From Iodobacter fluviatilis (GTDB taxonomy: Bacteria; Pseudomonadota; Gammaproteobacteria; Burkholderiales; Chitinibacteraceae): a DNA stretch of 64,000 bases. The notes beneath the pieces are model-generated. The model saw only the letters and a list, made by a program, of their open reading frames with translations. It did no database searches and was not told the DNA's origin. How positions within the stretch are numbered: position 1 is the first letter of the stretch; each line of letters starts with the position of its first letter. Positions 10,600 to 20,014 of the stretch are shown one piece after another. The position numbers and the translations under genes were made by a program. The stretch covers positions 2,170,001 to 2,234,000 of the forward strand of contig NZ_UGHR01000001.1 of the NCBI RefSeq assembly GCF_900451195.1. The letters are read 5' to 3'.

Positions 10600-11559
10600 A
10601 TGAACTGGTTGTTTCTCGGGATTGTTTTCGTCATTTTAGGGCCGGTCCTGGTGGGTATTGGCGCCAAACATGAGCGTAAAGGCAGTGAGCCGCCTTCTTT
10701 AGTGCAATACGGCTATCTTTGTGTGGTCATGGGGCTGTTTATTGTGTTGGTGCAATATTGCTCGATTTCTGCGGCGATGCTGATCTTTGTACTGGTGACG
10801 GGAGTGATCTGGGGGCTGGACCGGTTTGTCTGGGGGAAGAAGCGCGGTGAAAAACCGGTTGCAGACTGGGTTGAGTATGGTCGAGGTTTCTTCCCGGTAT
10901 TGCTTGCGGTATTTGTATTGCGCTCTTTTCTGGTTGAGCCATTTCAAATTCCATCCAGCTCAATGCGCCCGGGTTTAGTGGTGGGCGATTTTATTCTGGT
11001 GAATAAATTCGCTTATGGCCTGCGTACTCCCGTGATTAATAATGTGATGATTCCGGTGGGTAAGCCAGAGCATGGCGATGTGATGGTATTTAATTATCCG
11101 GAAAATCCTTCGCTTAATTATATTAAGCGTGTCATCGGTTTACCGGGCGATACCGTTGAGTATCGGAATAAAAAATTAACCATTAATGGCAAGGCGGTAC
11201 CAACTGCCGATTTGCCCGATCATGAGTATGTTGAGCAGGGCACTTACCTGATTAATAATAAACAGTTTAATGAAAAACTGGGTACGCATGATTATTCAAC
11301 CTTAGCAATGGCTGATGTGCCATCGGTTAATTTGGGCGAAGTGCGCGATTTTCCATACAGAGAAAATTGTCGCTATGATGAAGAAGGTTTCAGCTGCAAA
11401 GTACCTGAAGGTCATTTCTTTATGATGGGCGATAATCGCGATCACAGTGCCGATGGCCGTTATTGGGGTTTTGTTCCTGATAAATACGTGGTGGGTAAAG
11501 CTTTTCTTATTTGGCTTAATTTTAAAGATCTGGGGCGCGTTGGCACCTCGATTCGCTAA
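10600..11559 (+). CDS. lepB: Signal peptidase I
   Basis: 319 aa with N-terminal membrane segments (about 1-20 and 36-72) and a third hydrophobic stretch near 97-110, followed by the periplasmic catalytic domain. The Ser of PSSSMRPGL (Ser121) and the Lys of YIKRVIGLPGD (Lys176) form the Ser-Lys dyad, and MGDNRDHSADGRYWG is the family box E. It removes signal peptides at the outer face of the inner membrane. It lies 20 bases after lepA with AAGGA before the ATG. Confidence 0.96.
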   Translation: MNWLFLGIVFVILGPVLVGIGAKHERKGSEPPSLVQYGYLCVVMGLFIVLVQYCSISAAMLIFVLVTGVIWGLDRFVWGKKRGEKPVADWVEYGRGFFPVLLAVFVLRSFLVEPFQIPSSSMRPGLVVGDFILVNKFAYGLRTPVINNVMIPVGKPEHGDVMVFNYPENPSLNYIKRVIGLPGDTVEYRNKKLTINGKAVPTADLPDHEYVEQGTYLINNKQFNEKLGTHDYSTLAMADVPSVNLGEVRDFPYRENCRYDEEGFSCKVPEGHFFMMGDNRDHSADGRYWGFVPDKYVVGKAFLIWLNFKDLGRVGTSIR

Positions 11560-11570
11560 AGGAATAAATC

Positions 11571-11945
11571 ATGCTTAATCGCCAGCGTGGTGTGTCTTTC
11601 GGTTCTTTTTTAATGCTCGCTATTGTGGGCTCCGTGATTGCAATTACAGCATTAAAAGTTGTTCCGACTTATATGGAATTCTTTACTGTAAAAAAAGCCA
11701 TTGAGCGTACGGTAAGAGAATATGGTGCACAGCAACCCGCAGCAATTCGCGAGGGTTTTATGCGCCAGGCTTCGGTTGATAATATTCGGGATATCAGTGC
11801 TGCTGAATTAAAAGTTACTCAGGCAGGCAGTGATACCACGGTAAGTTTAAGCTACGAGCGGGTTGTCCCCATCGTGGGTAATATGAGTCTGTTGTTCGCT
11901 TTTGATATCCAAAAATCGAATACGCAGCAAGCTGCGGGTAATTAG
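11571..11945 (+). CDS. DUF4845 membrane protein
   Basis: 124 aa with one N-terminal membrane helix (about 10-28) and a soluble outer domain. The start MLNRQRGVSFGSFLMLAIVG resembles a pilin-like N-terminus. Size, start and position between lepB and rnc identify the DUF4845 family commonly found at this locus in beta- and gamma-proteobacteria. Function unknown. It is 11 bases after lepB and 2 bases before rnc, so it is in the same operon. Confidence 0.88.
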   Translation: MLNRQRGVSFGSFLMLAIVGSVIAITALKVVPTYMEFFTVKKAIERTVREYGAQQPAAIREGFMRQASVDNIRDISAAELKVTQAGSDTTVSLSYERVVPIVGNMSLLFAFDIQKSNTQQAAGN

Positions 11946-11947
11946 TC

Positions 11948-12715
11948 GTGAGTGTTGTTCTTCCCCCAGAGCGCCTTTTAAGGGTGCTCTCTTATACTTT
12001 TAAAGAGCCAAAACTCTTTAAACAAGCTTTAACCCATCGTAGTTTTTCTTCTACGCATAATGAGCGGCTGGAGTTTATTGGCGATGGCATTTTAAATTCG
12101 CTGATTGCCCGTGCGCTTTATCTGACGTTTCCTAAACTTCCCGAGGGTGATTTATCGCGTCTTCGGGCCAGCTTGGTTCGCCAGGAAGCACTGGCCAGTA
12201 TTGCCAGCGAGCTTAATTTGGGTGACTTTATCTGGCTTGGTGAAGGCGAGCTGAAAAGTGGCGGGCATCGCCGGCCTTCAATTCTGGCCGATGCACTTGA
12301 GGCTATTTTGGGTGCAATCTGGCTTGACGGTGGTTTTGATGCGGCAGATACCGTGGTCAATGCTTTGTTTGCCTCTAGGATTGCTGCCATTGATCCGCTG
12401 CTTGGTGCAAAAGATGCCAAGACCAGCTTGCAGGAGTGGCTGCAGGCCCGCCGTTATACGCTACCAGCGTACACTATTCTCAGGCAGGACGGCGAATCGC
12501 CGGATCAGATTTTTGAAGTGAGTTGCTGCATTGCGGAGGCCAAATTGCTGACTAAAGGCGTGGGCACCAGCCGCCGCGCTGCTGAGCAATTGGCGGCTGA
12601 ATCCGCTCTTGCCATTCTGAGGGAGCAGTTTCCGGGTAAACATAAAAGCCCGGACAGCGCCCCGTTAAAAAGTAAACACGCTGCTAAACCGGCAGCAAAA
12701 GGTAAACGTGTATGA
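11948..12715 (+). CDS. rnc: Ribonuclease III
   Basis: 255 aa, with a GTG start. The RNase III signature [10 protein letters not shown] gives the acidic residues Glu39, Glu42 and Asp46, and [15 protein letters not shown] provides Asp115 and Glu118. A C-terminal double-stranded-RNA-binding domain spans about 156-228. It cuts double-stranded RNA in rRNA and mRNA processing. The C-terminal tail (about 232-255) is lysine-rich. The stop overlaps the era start by 4 bases. Confidence 0.96.
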   Translation: MSVVLPPERLLRVLSYTFKEPKLFKQALTHRSFSSTHNERLEFIGDGILNSLIARALYLTFPKLPEGDLSRLRASLVRQEALASIASELNLGDFIWLGEGELKSGGHRRPSILADALEAILGAIWLDGGFDAADTVVNALFASRIAAIDPLLGAKDAKTSLQEWLQARRYTLPAYTILRQDGESPDQIFEVSCCIAEAKLLTKGVGTSRRAAEQLAAESALAILREQFPGKHKSPDSAPLKSKHAAKPAAKGKRV

Positions 12716-13638
12716 GCGAGATGGATATCCAAAACGAAGCTGTTGATTTTCGCTGCGGCTTTGTGGCCATTGTGGGCCGCCCTAATGTGGGTAAATCAAC
12801 GCTGTTGAATCAGCTGATTGGTCAGAAAATCAGTATTACTTCACGTAAAGCACAGACAACGCGCCATCGTATTACGGGTGTGCATAGCTCTGATACCGCT
12901 CAGTTTGTATTTGTTGATACGCCAGGGTTTCAAACCAAGTATCAAAATGCGCTTAATCAGGCGATGAATCGCAGCGTCACCAGCACTTTGGCTGATGTCG
13001 ATGTGATTTTATACGTGATTGAGGCGGGATATTTCAGTGCTGCGGACGAAGAAGTATTAAAGCTATTGCCTGATAATCGCCCTGTGTTGTTAGTGCTCAA
13101 TAAAATTGACGAGCTGAAAGATAAAAACGAAATGTTCCCGTTTATTGAAGCGATGAATGAGCGTTTTAAATTTCATGCGATTGTGCCTATTTCCGCGCAA
13201 AAAAATCTGAGTATCGATGTCTTGCTGAAAGTGGTTGAGCCACTCTTGCCAAAATCAGTGCCTCTGTACGATGTCGATCAGGTGACCGATCGCAATGAGC
13301 GCTTTTTAGCCGCTGAAATTATTCGTGAAAAGATTTTTCGCCTGATGGGTGAAGAGTTACCTTACTCCATGACCGTTGAAATCGAAAAATTTGAAGACGA
13401 TGAAACGAGGGATGGGCGTGAATTGCGTCGCATCCATGCCGCTGTTTTGGTAGACCGTGACGGGCAAAAAGCCATGCTGATTGGTCAAAATGGTGAAAAA
13501 CTCAAGCGCATCGCCACCGAAGCACGTCAGGATATGGAAAAACTCTTTGATGCCAAGGTGTTTTTGGAAGTCTGGGTTAAAGTGAAAAGTGGCTGGGCAG
13601 ATGATACACGTCTTGTCCGTCAGTACGGCTACGAATAA
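12712..13638 (+). CDS. era: GTPase Era
   Basis: 308 aa. The GTPase domain has GRPNVGKS (22-29), DTPG and NKID motifs. A C-terminal KH domain (about 210-300) contains [19 protein letters not shown], where IGQNGE is the KH loop. Era binds 16S rRNA and helps mature the small ribosomal subunit. The order rnc-era-recO is conserved in proteobacteria, and the start overlaps rnc. Confidence 0.97.
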   Translation: MSEMDIQNEAVDFRCGFVAIVGRPNVGKSTLLNQLIGQKISITSRKAQTTRHRITGVHSSDTAQFVFVDTPGFQTKYQNALNQAMNRSVTSTLADVDVILYVIEAGYFSAADEEVLKLLPDNRPVLLVLNKIDELKDKNEMFPFIEAMNERFKFHAIVPISAQKNLSIDVLLKVVEPLLPKSVPLYDVDQVTDRNERFLAAEIIREKIFRLMGEELPYSMTVEIEKFEDDETRDGRELRRIHAAVLVDRDGQKAMLIGQNGEKLKRIATEARQDMEKLFDAKVFLEVWVKVKSGWADDTRLVRQYGYE

Positions 13639-13643
13639 GCACT

Positions 13644-14363
13644 GTGGCAAGACCTACTAAGCTACGCATTGATCATCAGGCGGCCTTTGTACTGCACCAG
13701 TACCCGTACAAAGAAACCAGCCGCCTGCTTGATGTGTTCAGCCGGGATCATGGCCGCATCATGATGGTGGCCCGGGGTGCCCAGCGCCCTGGTTCACAAC
13801 TTCGCAGTATTCTCCTTGGTTTTCAGCCTGTACTTTTATCCTGGTTTGGCGTGGGTGAGCTTAAAACGCTGCACTCGGCAGACTGGCAGGGGGGAGTTCC
13901 GCAGCTGAGTGGTTTGCCTCTGCTTTGCGGCTTTTATCTTAATGAGCTGCTCTTACGCCTTTTGCCTCGGGATGAAACCCATCCTCTGCTGTTTGCCAGT
14001 TATTTCGAGGCGATCAGAGCGCTCTCGGTTTTGCCTGCCAGTGGCGCGGGTGTAGAGCCAGTGCTGCGTGAGTTTGAGCGCATCCTGTTGGATGAAATGG
14101 GCTATGGCGCAGACTGGATGCATTGCATTGATCAGCCGCTTGAGGCCGGGCGGCGATACAGCTTTGATCCTACTGAAGGCATTGTCCCTGCGCGGATGAA
14201 TTATCCGCAATACGATGGCAGTGCTTTATTGGCTTTTGCTGCGGGTGATTACATACGAGCGGCAGCCCAGGGTAAATTATTAATGAGGCAGGCTTTTTCT
14301 GCGATTTTGGGTGATGCGCCTTTGCATACCCGCCAGCTATTAATTGATTTACAAAAGCTATAA
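13644..14363 (+). CDS. recO: DNA repair protein RecO
   Basis: 239 aa with a GTG start. The N-terminal OB domain (about 1-82) includes AAFVLHQYPYKETSRLLDVF and GRIMMVARGAQRPGS, which are RecO hallmarks. The rest is the helical C-terminal domain. RecO works with RecF and RecR to load RecA on SSB-covered DNA. It closes the lepA-recO operon. In many proteobacteria pdxJ follows recO; here it does not. Confidence 0.93.
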   Translation: MARPTKLRIDHQAAFVLHQYPYKETSRLLDVFSRDHGRIMMVARGAQRPGSQLRSILLGFQPVLLSWFGVGELKTLHSADWQGGVPQLSGLPLLCGFYLNELLLRLLPRDETHPLLFASYFEAIRALSVLPASGAGVEPVLREFERILLDEMGYGADWMHCIDQPLEAGRRYSFDPTEGIVPARMNYPQYDGSALLAFAAGDYIRAAAQGKLLMRQAFSAILGDAPLHTRQLLIDLQKL

Positions 14364-14680
14364 AAGTCAAAGCACTTGCCATTACGCACCCGAAGCGGTT
14401 GTTTTATATTCTGTTATCAATTGATGACCATCAATATAATCAATTACCTATAGTCAAAAATTCAAATTCAGAATGCGTGTTTGCAATTAATATTGCATGC
14501 TAAATGTACAAGACAAGGGAAAGTAAATGATAAAGGCGGGTAAAGTTGTAAATAGATGGTATAAATAATTAAAATAAATGTAACCCTTGTCGAAGCAGGG
14601 GGAAGCTCAGTAAACTAAGCAGAGGCTATTATTTTAAGAGCTGGCATGTATTCGTAAGTTTTCCTTGAGGGGAGTACGTG
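14364..14680. other. Intergenic region between recO and the SpoIIAA-like gene
   Basis: About 317 AT-rich bases with no reading frame. It contains the FNR-box match listed separately, a TATAGT at 14449-14454 that could serve as a -10 hexamer, and a short hairpin around CCCTTGTCGAAGCAGGG (near 14583). The long leader before the gene at 14681 could hold further regulation. Confidence 0.6.
14421..14434. promoter_or_regulatory. Perfect FNR/ANR box upstream of the SpoIIAA-like gene
   Basis: TTGATGACCATCAA matches the FNR consensus TTGAT-N4-ATCAA at all ten positions and extends to a 7+7 palindrome (14420-14426 with 14429-14435). With equal base frequencies a perfect match is expected about 0.06 times in a 64-kb window. 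It lies between recO (which ends) and the gene starting at 14681. A TATAGT at 14449-14454 would place the box at about -33.5, closer than class II activation, so repression is also possible. Confidence 0.6.
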
Positions 14681-15055
14681 ATGATTAGCATTTCACATGA
14701 AAATGATTATATTCAGACCGTGGTTTTTGGTGAATTTACCCTGCAGGATTATCGTGAATTTGAGCAGGCCGTTCTTTACCAGTCTGAATTTCACGGGCCA
14801 GTTGCTTTGTTATTTGATTTACATGAAATGCTGAGCTATACGCTTGACATGGCTTTGGAAGAAATTAAGTTTGTCCGCGAGCACGGGCAAATATTTCAAC
14901 GGGTGGCGGTCGTGAGCTCTGATCAATGGGTAACGTGGTCAGCATGGATAAGCCGTCTGTTTACGGATGCAGAAATTGGCATGTTTACCGAAAGTGACGA
15001 TGCTAAAACTTGGTTGATGGAAGAAACCGACCTCAATGGGGCGACTCCAGCCTGA
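14681..15055 (+). CDS. SpoIIAA-like (STAS/SEC14-type) protein
   Basis: A 124-aa cytoplasmic protein. The pattern VVFGEFTLQDYREFEQAV, then VALLFDLHEM, FQRVAVVSSDQWV and a final AKTWLMEE fits the SpoIIAA-like family (PF11964 type), distantly related to anti-sigma-factor antagonists. The Ser used in true SpoIIAA signalling is not clearly conserved. The function is unknown. It is 11 bases upstream of the PilZ-like gene and probably cotranscribed. ATG at 14681 is preferred over GTG 14678 because AGGGGAG ends 6 bases before it. Confidence 0.7.
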   Translation: MISISHENDYIQTVVFGEFTLQDYREFEQAVLYQSEFHGPVALLFDLHEMLSYTLDMALEEIKFVREHGQIFQRVAVVSSDQWVTWSAWISRLFTDAEIGMFTESDDAKTWLMEETDLNGATPA

Positions 15056-15066
15056 CAGGCGATTTT

Positions 15067-16773
15067 ATGCGTAATATTCTCTCTGCTATTTTTTCCAAAG
15101 ATAAATCGCCATTTGTAAATGCGAAAGCAGCTACAGCGTGGTGCAAACGCCTGCAAGAAATTGATACGCAATCCCAGCAGTTAAAAATTCATGATGCAGT
15201 GACTGCTTTTATCCACGAAGGCAGGGCTGCAACTTCAGATGGCTTGCAGGCCTTGTTGCTGATTGATGATGCGGCACAATCTTCGTATGATGCTGTTTGT
15301 TACCAATATATTGCTAATCCTCGGATGTCTAAAGACATCGAAAGCCGGTTATGGAAGCAAATTACCAGTTTTGCTGCGGATATGTCTTCGGTATATCAGC
15401 TGTTTGTTCAGTCAGATATGGAAGGCAGCAAAAAAGCTGAATTGGCTTTGTTAATGCCTAAAGTATTGGCACGCAGCCTGCATTATTTATCCATTCAGGC
15501 AAAATGGCATTATTTTCGTTTTGAAAAGGTTCCTCCCAAATTATGGACCCTTTCTCATCAGCTTTATCGTATTTCTGAAATCGAAGGTTGTGACAGCAAT
15601 CCATTTCCTTTGTATCCATCCCATGCAAATGAAGTGACTTCATGCGCAGATGAATATATCCAGATGTTAATGCTGGGCTCTTTATCCAATAATAATTTAT
15701 CAGTCAGGCAAATTGACTGGGTGGATCACTGGCTTAATCAGTGGTCTAAATTAATTCAATTGTCACGGAAATTCCAGGAAGGCCGCTATCATTTATGTGT
15801 GAATTTGCAGGCAGCAGAAGGCGTGCAAAAAATTCAGGCAGAAAGCGAAGGCGAGCCATTCAGATACTGGGGTTTGCATGATTTAATGCATGAATTAGAA
15901 GATACTTTACGCCGCCTAGAAAATGGTGCTACGCCCCGTGATCTGGGTATGGGGAAGGAGTGCCCGGCGCCACTTGCTGTTGAATTACTTAAACACCTCG
16001 ATCTTTTCTGGCTAATGAGTATCCGTAATAGCGTGGTCCAAAGAAGTGAGCGTAAAAAGGTTGCAAAGATAGCCGATATTATTTCCGGGCTTGATTCAAT
16101 CATTGCGCATGTGCGTTTGGATAACGATAAAAATATGCGCAGAAATGCGGGTGATGATCGTGGCAAGGTCGATTACGATGAAATTATGGATATGCGTCTC
16201 TATGGTTTTGTTTCTACCCGTACAAAAGAAAAGGGTGCGCCTTCTAAAACGGTAGAGAATAAACCGCAGGATTGGCAGGTCTGGAATATCGAGAATGAAA
16301 GTGTGGGGGGCTATGGTGCCGTTGTTCATCTTTCTGAAAATGAGTGGATTAGGCCGGGTTTATTATTGGCTAATCGCTTAGGGCGAAATGAGAATTGGCA
16401 TTTAGGCGTGATTCGCCGTTTAAATCGCCTAGGGGATGATGAGGTTTATGTGGGCATTCAGTCGCTTGCGGTCACCCCCATTGCGGTCAGTTTATATCTG
16501 GAGAAAGAAGAGCGCCGCGAGCACATCTCTTTAGCTGCAGATTCCACTTTGGGTGTGGCGGATTTGCCGCATGTGCGTACTGCACTTTATTTGCCACATC
16601 AAATGGATGGCAAAAATGTGAATACGCTGATTTTGCATTCTGCTGATTATGGTACAGATAAAATTTATCGTGTACAGGCGCGTGAACGGGTGTTTATGGT
16701 GCGTCTTGGCTCTGTGATTGAAAAGGGCGTGGATTGGATTTGGGTGACTGTCTTTGTGATTAGCCAAGAATAA
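15067..16773 (+). CDS. Large protein with a C-terminal PilZ-like region; putative c-di-GMP effector
   Basis: 568 aa with no signal peptide or clear membrane helix. The N-terminal 380 residues are helical and unfamiliar to me. The C-terminal part (about 385-568) is beta-rich and contains NESVGG at 410-415, which fits the (D/N)xSxxG half of the PilZ c-di-GMP motif; the RxxxR half is not clear (Arg residues occur in DMRLYGFVSTRTK shortly before). NENWHLGVIRRLNRLGDDEV follows. Binding of c-di-GMP is an inference. It follows the SpoIIAA-like gene by 11 bases. ATG at 15067 is chosen because it follows an AGG and avoids overlap. Confidence 0.6.
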   Translation: MRNILSAIFSKDKSPFVNAKAATAWCKRLQEIDTQSQQLKIHDAVTAFIHEGRAATSDGLQALLLIDDAAQSSYDAVCYQYIANPRMSKDIESRLWKQITSFAADMSSVYQLFVQSDMEGSKKAELALLMPKVLARSLHYLSIQAKWHYFRFEKVPPKLWTLSHQLYRISEIEGCDSNPFPLYPSHANEVTSCADEYIQMLMLGSLSNNNLSVRQIDWVDHWLNQWSKLIQLSRKFQEGRYHLCVNLQAAEGVQKIQAESEGEPFRYWGLHDLMHELEDTLRRLENGATPRDLGMGKECPAPLAVELLKHLDLFWLMSIRNSVVQRSERKKVAKIADIISGLDSIIAHVRLDNDKNMRRNAGDDRGKVDYDEIMDMRLYGFVSTRTKEKGAPSKTVENKPQDWQVWNIENESVGGYGAVVHLSENEWIRPGLLLANRLGRNENWHLGVIRRLNRLGDDEVYVGIQSLAVTPIAVSLYLEKEERREHISLAADSTLGVADLPHVRTALYLPHQMDGKNVNTLILHSADYGTDKIYRVQARERVFMVRLGSVIEKGVDWIWVTVFVISQE

Positions 16774-16789
16774 TCATAGATTTTAAATA

Positions 16790-16826
16790 AAAAAAACAGC
16801 CAGAGAATTTCTCTGGCTGTTTTTTT
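16790..16826. terminator. Bidirectional terminator shared by the PilZ-like and acyltransferase genes
   Basis: CAGCCAGAGA (16797-16806) pairs with TCTCTGGCTG (16810-16819), loop ATT, flanked by an A tract and a T tract. It serves both convergent genes and overlaps the stop codon of the minus-strand gene at 16825-16827. Confidence 0.9.
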
Positions 16827-18705
16827 ATTTCCAGTCGGCGCGTAATGTTCTAACTTGTTGTTCTAAATATTGGCGGCTTGCCAATTCCGCGGGTACGGGC
16901 TCGCCAACCATAAAGCCAATTTTGGCCCAGATGCTACGTGGCATTTTCATCATCGCAGCGCCATCTTTGCGGCTGAAAAAGCTGCCCCATAAACCTTGTA
17001 ATGCAATGGGCACAACGGGGACTGGAGTGCGTTTAATAATCTCGTCAATGCCGGGCTTGAAGGTATTGATTTCACCTGTATGAGTGATTTTTCCTTCAGG
17101 AAAAATACAAATGATTTCACCATCATTTAAGTATTCAGCTACTTTATTAAAAGCCTGCTCTTTCATGTTTGGATCTTCACGCATGGGGGCAATAGGAATG
17201 GTGCCTGCGGTGCGGAATATAAAATTAAGTACCGGGATTTTAAAAATGCGGTGATCCATCACAAAACGCACAGGGCGACGTATGGCCCCCGCAATAATCA
17301 TGGCATCCATAAAGCTGACATGATTGCAGACCAATACACACGGGCCTTTTTCTGGAATGTTATCTAGGCCCTGATGCCGGACGCGATACAGCGTGTGAGT
17401 CATGACCCACACCAGAAAACGCATCATAAATTCAGGAATCAGTGTGTAGATATAAATGGATACGCCGATATTCATCAGCGCAACAATTAATAATAATCCG
17501 CGTATGGATACGTTACAGCTTAGCAGGGCAATGCTGATGCCTGCAGCCACCACCATAAATAGCGAATTCAGAATGTTATTGGCGGCAATAGCCCGTGATG
17601 TGAATTCTTTTTCTGTGCGCATTTGCACCAGAGCATAAAGCGGCACAATAAATAAACCGCCAAATACGCCCATCAGGGCGATGTCGGCCATAATGCGCCA
17701 GTGCGATGCCAGACTGACAAATTCTGATAATGAGTAATGCGTTGTTGAGGGTTGCCCAATAGCAAAAAAGAGGTCAATGCCAAAGAATGAAAGCCCTAAA
17801 GAGCCAAATGGTACTAGGCCTAGCTCAATCTTTCGCCCAGAAAGTTGTTCGCAAAGCACAGAGCCTAAACCTACGCCAATCGAAAAGAGGGCTACTAGCA
17901 GGGTATAAACAGCTGCATCACCGCCTAAAATATTTTTTGATAAGCTGGGAAGCTGAGTTAAATAAACCGCACCAAAAAACCAGAACCATGAGATTCCTAA
18001 TAAGCTGTTAAATACCGTTTTATTCGCTTTGACATGTTTAATAATTTGCCATGTTTCGGCAAATACATTCCAGTTGATTTTAAGGTCTTTAACAGGAGCG
18101 GGGGCTGCAGGCATGCTTCTGCTGCTGATCCAGCCTAAAATAGCGACACCAAGGCAGGCCCAGATAATTAAAGATTCACCATGTGGCTGGTGTTGAATAA
18201 TCATGGTGCCGGCAATTTGCCCCAAAAGAATAGCCACAAAAGTGCCCATTTCAATCAGGCCATTACCGCCTAATAATTCTTGGTCTTTTAAATATTGCGG
18301 CAATATGGAGTATTTTAATGGGCCGAATAGTGCTGAATGCACGCCCATCATAAATAAGCAGCCCATCAGGATGGCCGCATCTTTTTGCCAGAAGCCAATG
18401 CCGGCGGCCAGCATAATGGCAATCTCAAGCAGCTTTACCCATTGTGCAACACGGGCTTTGTCGTATTTTTCTGCTAATTGCCCTGCAAATGAAGAGAATA
18501 GAAAGAAAGGCAGAATAAAAATACCCGCAGCGGCATTGACTAGCGCATTAGCGCTTAGCCCTGCTGCGGATAATCCATGAAATGTGATCATCACCAATAA
18601 GGCGTTTTTAAATAAATTGTCATTAAATGCGCCCAGGGATTGCGTAATAAAGAGGGGCAGGAAACGACGTGACTTCAGAAGATCGAACTGGTTTGTCTGG
18701 TGCAT
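16825..18705 (-). CDS. Fused MFS lysophospholipid transporter and PlsC-type acyltransferase
   Basis: 626 aa. The N-terminal part (about 1-410) is a 12-helix MFS transporter of the LplT type (start SRRFLPLFITQSLGAFNDNL). The C-terminal part (about 425-626) is a PlsC acyltransferase with the catalytic NHVSFMD (HX4D, near 456) and FPEGKITHTGEI (near 533). E. coli splits these jobs between LplT and Aas; the AMP-ligase domain of Aas is absent here. Likely role: flipping lysophospholipids in and reacylating them at the inner membrane. It shares a terminator with the gene on the other side. Upstream is 172 bases of unassigned sequence. Confidence 0.85.
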   Translation of the reverse strand: MHQTNQFDLLKSRRFLPLFITQSLGAFNDNLFKNALLVMITFHGLSAAGLSANALVNAAAGIFILPFFLFSSFAGQLAEKYDKARVAQWVKLLEIAIMLAAGIGFWQKDAAILMGCLFMMGVHSALFGPLKYSILPQYLKDQELLGGNGLIEMGTFVAILLGQIAGTMIIQHQPHGESLIIWACLGVAILGWISSRSMPAAPAPVKDLKINWNVFAETWQIIKHVKANKTVFNSLLGISWFWFFGAVYLTQLPSLSKNILGGDAAVYTLLVALFSIGVGLGSVLCEQLSGRKIELGLVPFGSLGLSFFGIDLFFAIGQPSTTHYSLSEFVSLASHWRIMADIALMGVFGGLFIVPLYALVQMRTEKEFTSRAIAANNILNSLFMVVAAGISIALLSCNVSIRGLLLIVALMNIGVSIYIYTLIPEFMMRFLVWVMTHTLYRVRHQGLDNIPEKGPCVLVCNHVSFMDAMIIAGAIRRPVRFVMDHRIFKIPVLNFIFRTAGTIPIAPMREDPNMKEQAFNKVAEYLNDGEIICIFPEGKITHTGEINTFKPGIDEIIKRTPVPVVPIALQGLWGSFFSRKDGAAMMKMPRSIWAKIGFMVGEPVPAELASRQYLEQQVRTLRADWK

Positions 18706-18877
18706 AAAATCTTATCCGCAGGGAATTTCGACCAAGTCTAACCGAGAAGGGGTACTTATAGAATGGCTTTTTTTGCCTGTGGTTTGAATCTGCTCTTTTT
18801 ATGTCACCTTATGCATGGCGTAGCGAGTAATACCTTGCTTAAGTCATTGAATCTGATGGGCTAATGGGGTGTTATGC

Positions 18878-19972
18878 TTATGCAGGCCAAATCGCCCCGA
18901 GTATGCGTAAGCCTCGAGCGCCGGTGACACCGGGAAGATTGGCTGGTTGTCGGTCTAGGCAGCACTTTGCCAGCCATGCAAAGGCGTAGGTTTCCATCCA
19001 GTCTGGCGCAACACCCAGTGCCGCTGTGGTGGCGATTTGGGTTTGTGGCAGCTCAAGGGCAAGCATACGCATCAGCGTTGGGTTGTGTGCGCCGCCACCA
19101 CATACATAAAGTGTGCTGATCTCATCTGCCCGGAGCGTATCGGCAATGCTGCGGGCGCTGAGGGCGCAGAGCGTGGCTTGTACGTCGCAGGGAGCATCGC
19201 TGCGCTGGCTCAGATTCATTTTCAGCCAGTCCCGGTGAAATAAATCCCTGCCTGTGCTTTTGGGTGCTTTGAGGGCAAAGTAGGGGTCTTGCAAAAATTG
19301 CTCAAGTAAATCCGGTAAGACTTGCCCGCTGGCCGCCCATGCGCCGTCTTTGTCGTAACGCAGGCCTTGGTGCTGGTGAATCCATAAATCCATCAGTACA
19401 TTGCCCGGTCCTGTGTCAAAGCCGCATGCAGGCTGGTGAGGGATGAGTAGTGAGATATTGGCGATCCCGCCGATATTGACCAAAGCACGTTTTTGCTGAG
19501 GGCTGGCAAACAGAGCTTGATGAAATGCGGGCACCAGCGGTGCACCTTGCCCGCCCGCAGCCACATCGCGAGACCTGAAATCCCCCACCACGCTGATGCC
19601 GGTTTTTTCAGCCAAGCGGGCGTGGTTGCCAATTTGCAGGGTGTAACCGCATTCCGGCCGGTGACGGATGGTCTGGCCGTGATTGCCAATGGCTTCGATA
19701 TCGCTGGCAGCAAAGCACGCCTGCGCTAACAAGGCATGAATGGCATCGGCGCAGGCATCGGAATGCGCATTGGCGGCCAGCTGAGCCAGGTGCAGCTCGT
19801 TGGGTTGAGGGGATTGCAGATTAAGCAACTGGCTGCGCAGATCATCGCTTAATGGCGTGCCTTGGGCTGCAATCAAACGGGGCGGCTTGCTGGAAAAATC
19901 GACCAGAGCGACATCAATGCCATCGAGACTGGTGCCTGTCATTAAACCTATAAATAGCCGTTGCCCGTTCAA
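18878..19972 (-). CDS. anmK: Anhydro-N-acetylmuramic acid kinase
   Basis: 364 aa, typical length. The start GLMTGTSLDGIDVALVDF is the ATP-binding signature, and GNHGQTIRH, NIGGIANIS, DTGPGNVLMD and CGGGAHNPTLM follow. AnmK turns cell-wall-derived anhMurNAc into MurNAc-6-phosphate in peptidoglycan recycling. The next gene upstream encodes an M23 peptidoglycan peptidase on the same strand, a common pairing; the gap is 42 bases. Confidence 0.95.
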   Translation of the reverse strand: MNGQRLFIGLMTGTSLDGIDVALVDFSSKPPRLIAAQGTPLSDDLRSQLLNLQSPQPNELHLAQLAANAHSDACADAIHALLAQACFAASDIEAIGNHGQTIRHRPECGYTLQIGNHARLAEKTGISVVGDFRSRDVAAGGQGAPLVPAFHQALFASPQQKRALVNIGGIANISLLIPHQPACGFDTGPGNVLMDLWIHQHQGLRYDKDGAWAASGQVLPDLLEQFLQDPYFALKAPKSTGRDLFHRDWLKMNLSQRSDAPCDVQATLCALSARSIADTLRADEISTLYVCGGGAHNPTLMRMLALELPQTQIATTAALGVAPDWMETYAFAWLAKCCLDRQPANLPGVTGARGLRILGAIWPA

Positions 19973-20014
19973 TTTATGATCTCTGTTATGTGTTCTTTAA
20001 CGTAAATTGCAAAC

